Shown here in pieces: positions 62,810-64,000 of a DNA stretch of 64,000 bases (positions are counted from its first letter, which is position 1; each line of letters begins with the position of its first letter). Source of the stretch: Sphingomonas kaistensis (GTDB lineage: Bacteria; Pseudomonadota; Alphaproteobacteria; Sphingomonadales; Sphingomonadaceae); the NCBI RefSeq assembly GCF_011927725.1, contig NZ_JAATJC010000001.1, positions 434,001 through 498,000 on the forward strand. Direction: 5' to 3'. A model generated the notes under the pieces. The model saw only the letters and a list, made by a program, of their open reading frames with translations, did not search any database and had not been told where the DNA came from. The position numbers and the translations under genes are program-made.

Positions 62810-63285
62810 CGCGCCTCGCCTGAAGGAATCGCCGTGGTGTCGACCTTGACCACCGGCGGCGCGACGGGTTCGATCGGCGGGATCGCCGAGGTGGCGGCAA
62901 AGGTAATGGCGGTGACGATCAGCGCCAAAAACAGGATGCTGACCCTGATCTTGTGCGGCGGCGGCTCGACCTCGACGACATAGGCATTGGGCCGTGGCGG
63001 CTGCCAGCCGGGGCCGCGCGGTGGCGACCATTGGCCGGCGGTGAAATTGGGCCTGGCCGACGACCGCGGCGCCGCACGTTGCCGGTCATAGGCCGCGCGC
63101 TCGTCGGGATCGCGCAGGCACGCATAGGCCTCGTTGATCGATTGCGCCTGCGCGGCGGCTTCCTCGGCCCGGTTCACGTCGGGGTGATAGAGCCGCATCA
63201 GCTTTCGATAAGCGACCCGGATCGCCGCATCGTCAGCGCTGCTCTCGACCCCGAGAATCGTGTAATAACAGCCGGAAGCTTCCAT
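62806..63285 (-). CDS. J-domain protein with C-terminal membrane helix
   Basis: A 159-residue protein. A complete J domain occupies residues 5-66 (YTILGVESSADDAAIRVAYR, HPD at about 35-37, INEAYACLRDPDERAAYDR), followed by a Pro-rich linker, one hydrophobic helix (about 114-135, VSILFLALIVTAITFAATSA) and a short tail. The layout suggests a membrane-anchored co-chaperone recruiting Hsp70 (DnaK). No zinc-finger or CTD domains of classical DnaJ are present. Confidence 0.88.
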   Translation of the reverse strand: MEASGCYYTILGVESSADDAAIRVAYRKLMRLYHPDVNRAEEAAAQAQSINEAYACLRDPDERAAYDRQRAAPRSSARPNFTAGQWSPPRGPGWQPPRPNAYVVEVEPPPHKIRVSILFLALIVTAITFAATSAIPPIEPVAPPVVKVDTTAIPSGEAR

Positions 63286-63328
63286 TCTTCAACAGGATAG
63301 CGCCGGGCGCGGCCGGCTCCAATACCTC

Positions 63329-64000
63329 TTAGCGGCGGTCTCCGGCGCTTGCCGCCCGGACGGTCGCAAAGCTGGACCCCGCGGTCCAGCCCGGCCAGGC
63401 GCTGCTGTTCGCGACCATCTGCCCGACCCGGAAAGCGGCAAGCGCTTCCTGCGCGGTCCCGGCAAAGGTCCAGGCGGGCGAGAATTCGTCGCACGGCTGA
63501 TGGTAGCAGCGCTCGTTGTAGGCGCCGACGACCCGCTGCCCGGCGCGGAGGCCACCGACCTTGAGGTCGCGCCCGGCACGGAAGGCCAGCGCCGGGACGC
63601 CGCGCTGGGCGAAGGGATAATGATCGGAGCGGAAGTACCAGCCGGCCTCGGGGCTTGGCTCGGGATCGACCCGCAGGCCCTGCTCGCGGGCGGCGCTGAC
63701 CAGCAGCGACTCAAGGTCGGTCTGGCCCGGACCGATCAGCTCGAGATTGCGGGCGGCGGGCAGGACGACATGGGGATCGAGGTTGATCACCGCCGCGGTG
63801 CGCGCCAGCGAATAGAGCGGATGCTGGGCGTAATATTCGGCGCCGAGCAGCCCCTTCTCCTCGGCGGTCCAGGCCGCGAACACGACCGAGCGTGCAGGGC
63901 GCCTGGCCAAGGCGAAGGCGCGCGCCACCTCCAGCAGTTCGGCGGTGCCGGTGGCATTGTCGACCGCGCCGTTGCGGATCGCGTCGCCGGTCCGGTCGGG
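63329..64000 (-). CDS. M28-family zinc peptidase (5' end outside window)
   Basis: The C-terminal part (about 223 residues visible) of an exported-type M28 aminopeptidase. VDNATGTAELLEVARAF supplies the bridging Asp. The Glu pair is in AAWTAEEKGLLGAEYYAQHP, and the next metal site in INLDPHVV; the final His lies in WYFRSDHYPFAQRGVPALAF. It is still open at base 64000, so the signal peptide and start lie outside. Typically periplasmic, releasing amino acids from peptide N-termini. Confidence 0.9.
   Translation of the reverse strand, partial: PDRTGDAIRNGAVDNATGTAELLEVARAFALARRPARSVVFAAWTAEEKGLLGAEYYAQHPLYSLARTAAVINLDPHVVLPAARNLELIGPGQTDLESLLVSAAREQGLRVDPEPSPEAGWYFRSDHYPFAQRGVPALAFRAGRDLKVGGLRAGQRVVGAYNERCYHQPCDEFSPAWTFAGTAQEALAAFRVGQMVANSSAWPGWTAGSSFATVRAASAGDRR

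Overview
The window is a dense, GC-rich chromosomal segment, almost certainly from a sphingomonad (Alphaproteobacteria, Sphingomonadales). The aa3 oxidase assembly block (heme o synthase, small protein, Cox11, subunit III, DUF983, SURF1), the TonB receptor, the YadA-like adhesin, the bigR sulfur operon and the very frequent ATGA/GTGA stop-start overlaps all fit that group. I see no insertion sequence, prophage, CRISPR array or plasmid gene. No stretch longer than about 300 bases lacks a gene; the longest spacers are the ~245 bp between the adhesin and the M1 peptidase and the two attenuator leaders.

Layout. 1-12.9 kb: housekeeping and metal handling (partial pyrC, ygfZ, acnA, an iron-permease-like protein, corA, a DmeF-type CDF exporter, a PagL-like protein, crcB, DUF808, serS, a hydrolase, a hotdog thioesterase). 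12.9-17.4 kb: phenylalanine/tyrosine catabolism (phhA behind a Tyr-Tyr leader peptide and terminator, a DOPA-dioxygenase-like protein, phhB, hppD, a 3-oxoadipyl-CoA-type thiolase, a PaaD-like protein). 17.4-25.0 kb: aromatic biosynthesis on the minus strand, with a compact aroC, an aroA that appears to start at CTG, an SDR, and a trpD-trpCF-trpBA operon behind a four-Trp leader peptide and terminator. 25.1-32.8 kb: ketopantoate-reductase-like protein, a GGDEF/EAL protein, a hybrid histidine kinase and a LytS/LytTR pair. 32.9-37.4 kb: trimeric autotransporter adhesin and M1 lipoprotein peptidase.

37.4-45.1 kb: an accessory uptake/catabolism block (TonB receptor, acyl-CoA synthetase, carboxylesterase, MFS transporter, TetR regulator) with a related palindrome at both outer promoters. 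45.1-51.3 kb: lipoprotein, SLC13 permease and an otsB-GH15-otsA trehalose operon. 51.3-54.8 kb: a complete bigR-type sulfide/persulfide operon. 54.8-64 kb: tRNA-Ser(GGA), a small metallopeptidase, ccmAB, an rRNA-methyltransferase-like protein, an M16 peptidase, the oxidase assembly block, a secreted cyclophilin, a membrane J-protein and a partial M28 peptidase.

The most notable signals are two ribosome-mediated attenuators whose leader peptides lie almost at the predicted transcription starts: a classical Trp one driving trpDCFBA, and a Tyr-Tyr one ahead of phenylalanine hydroxylase, for which I know no described counterpart.
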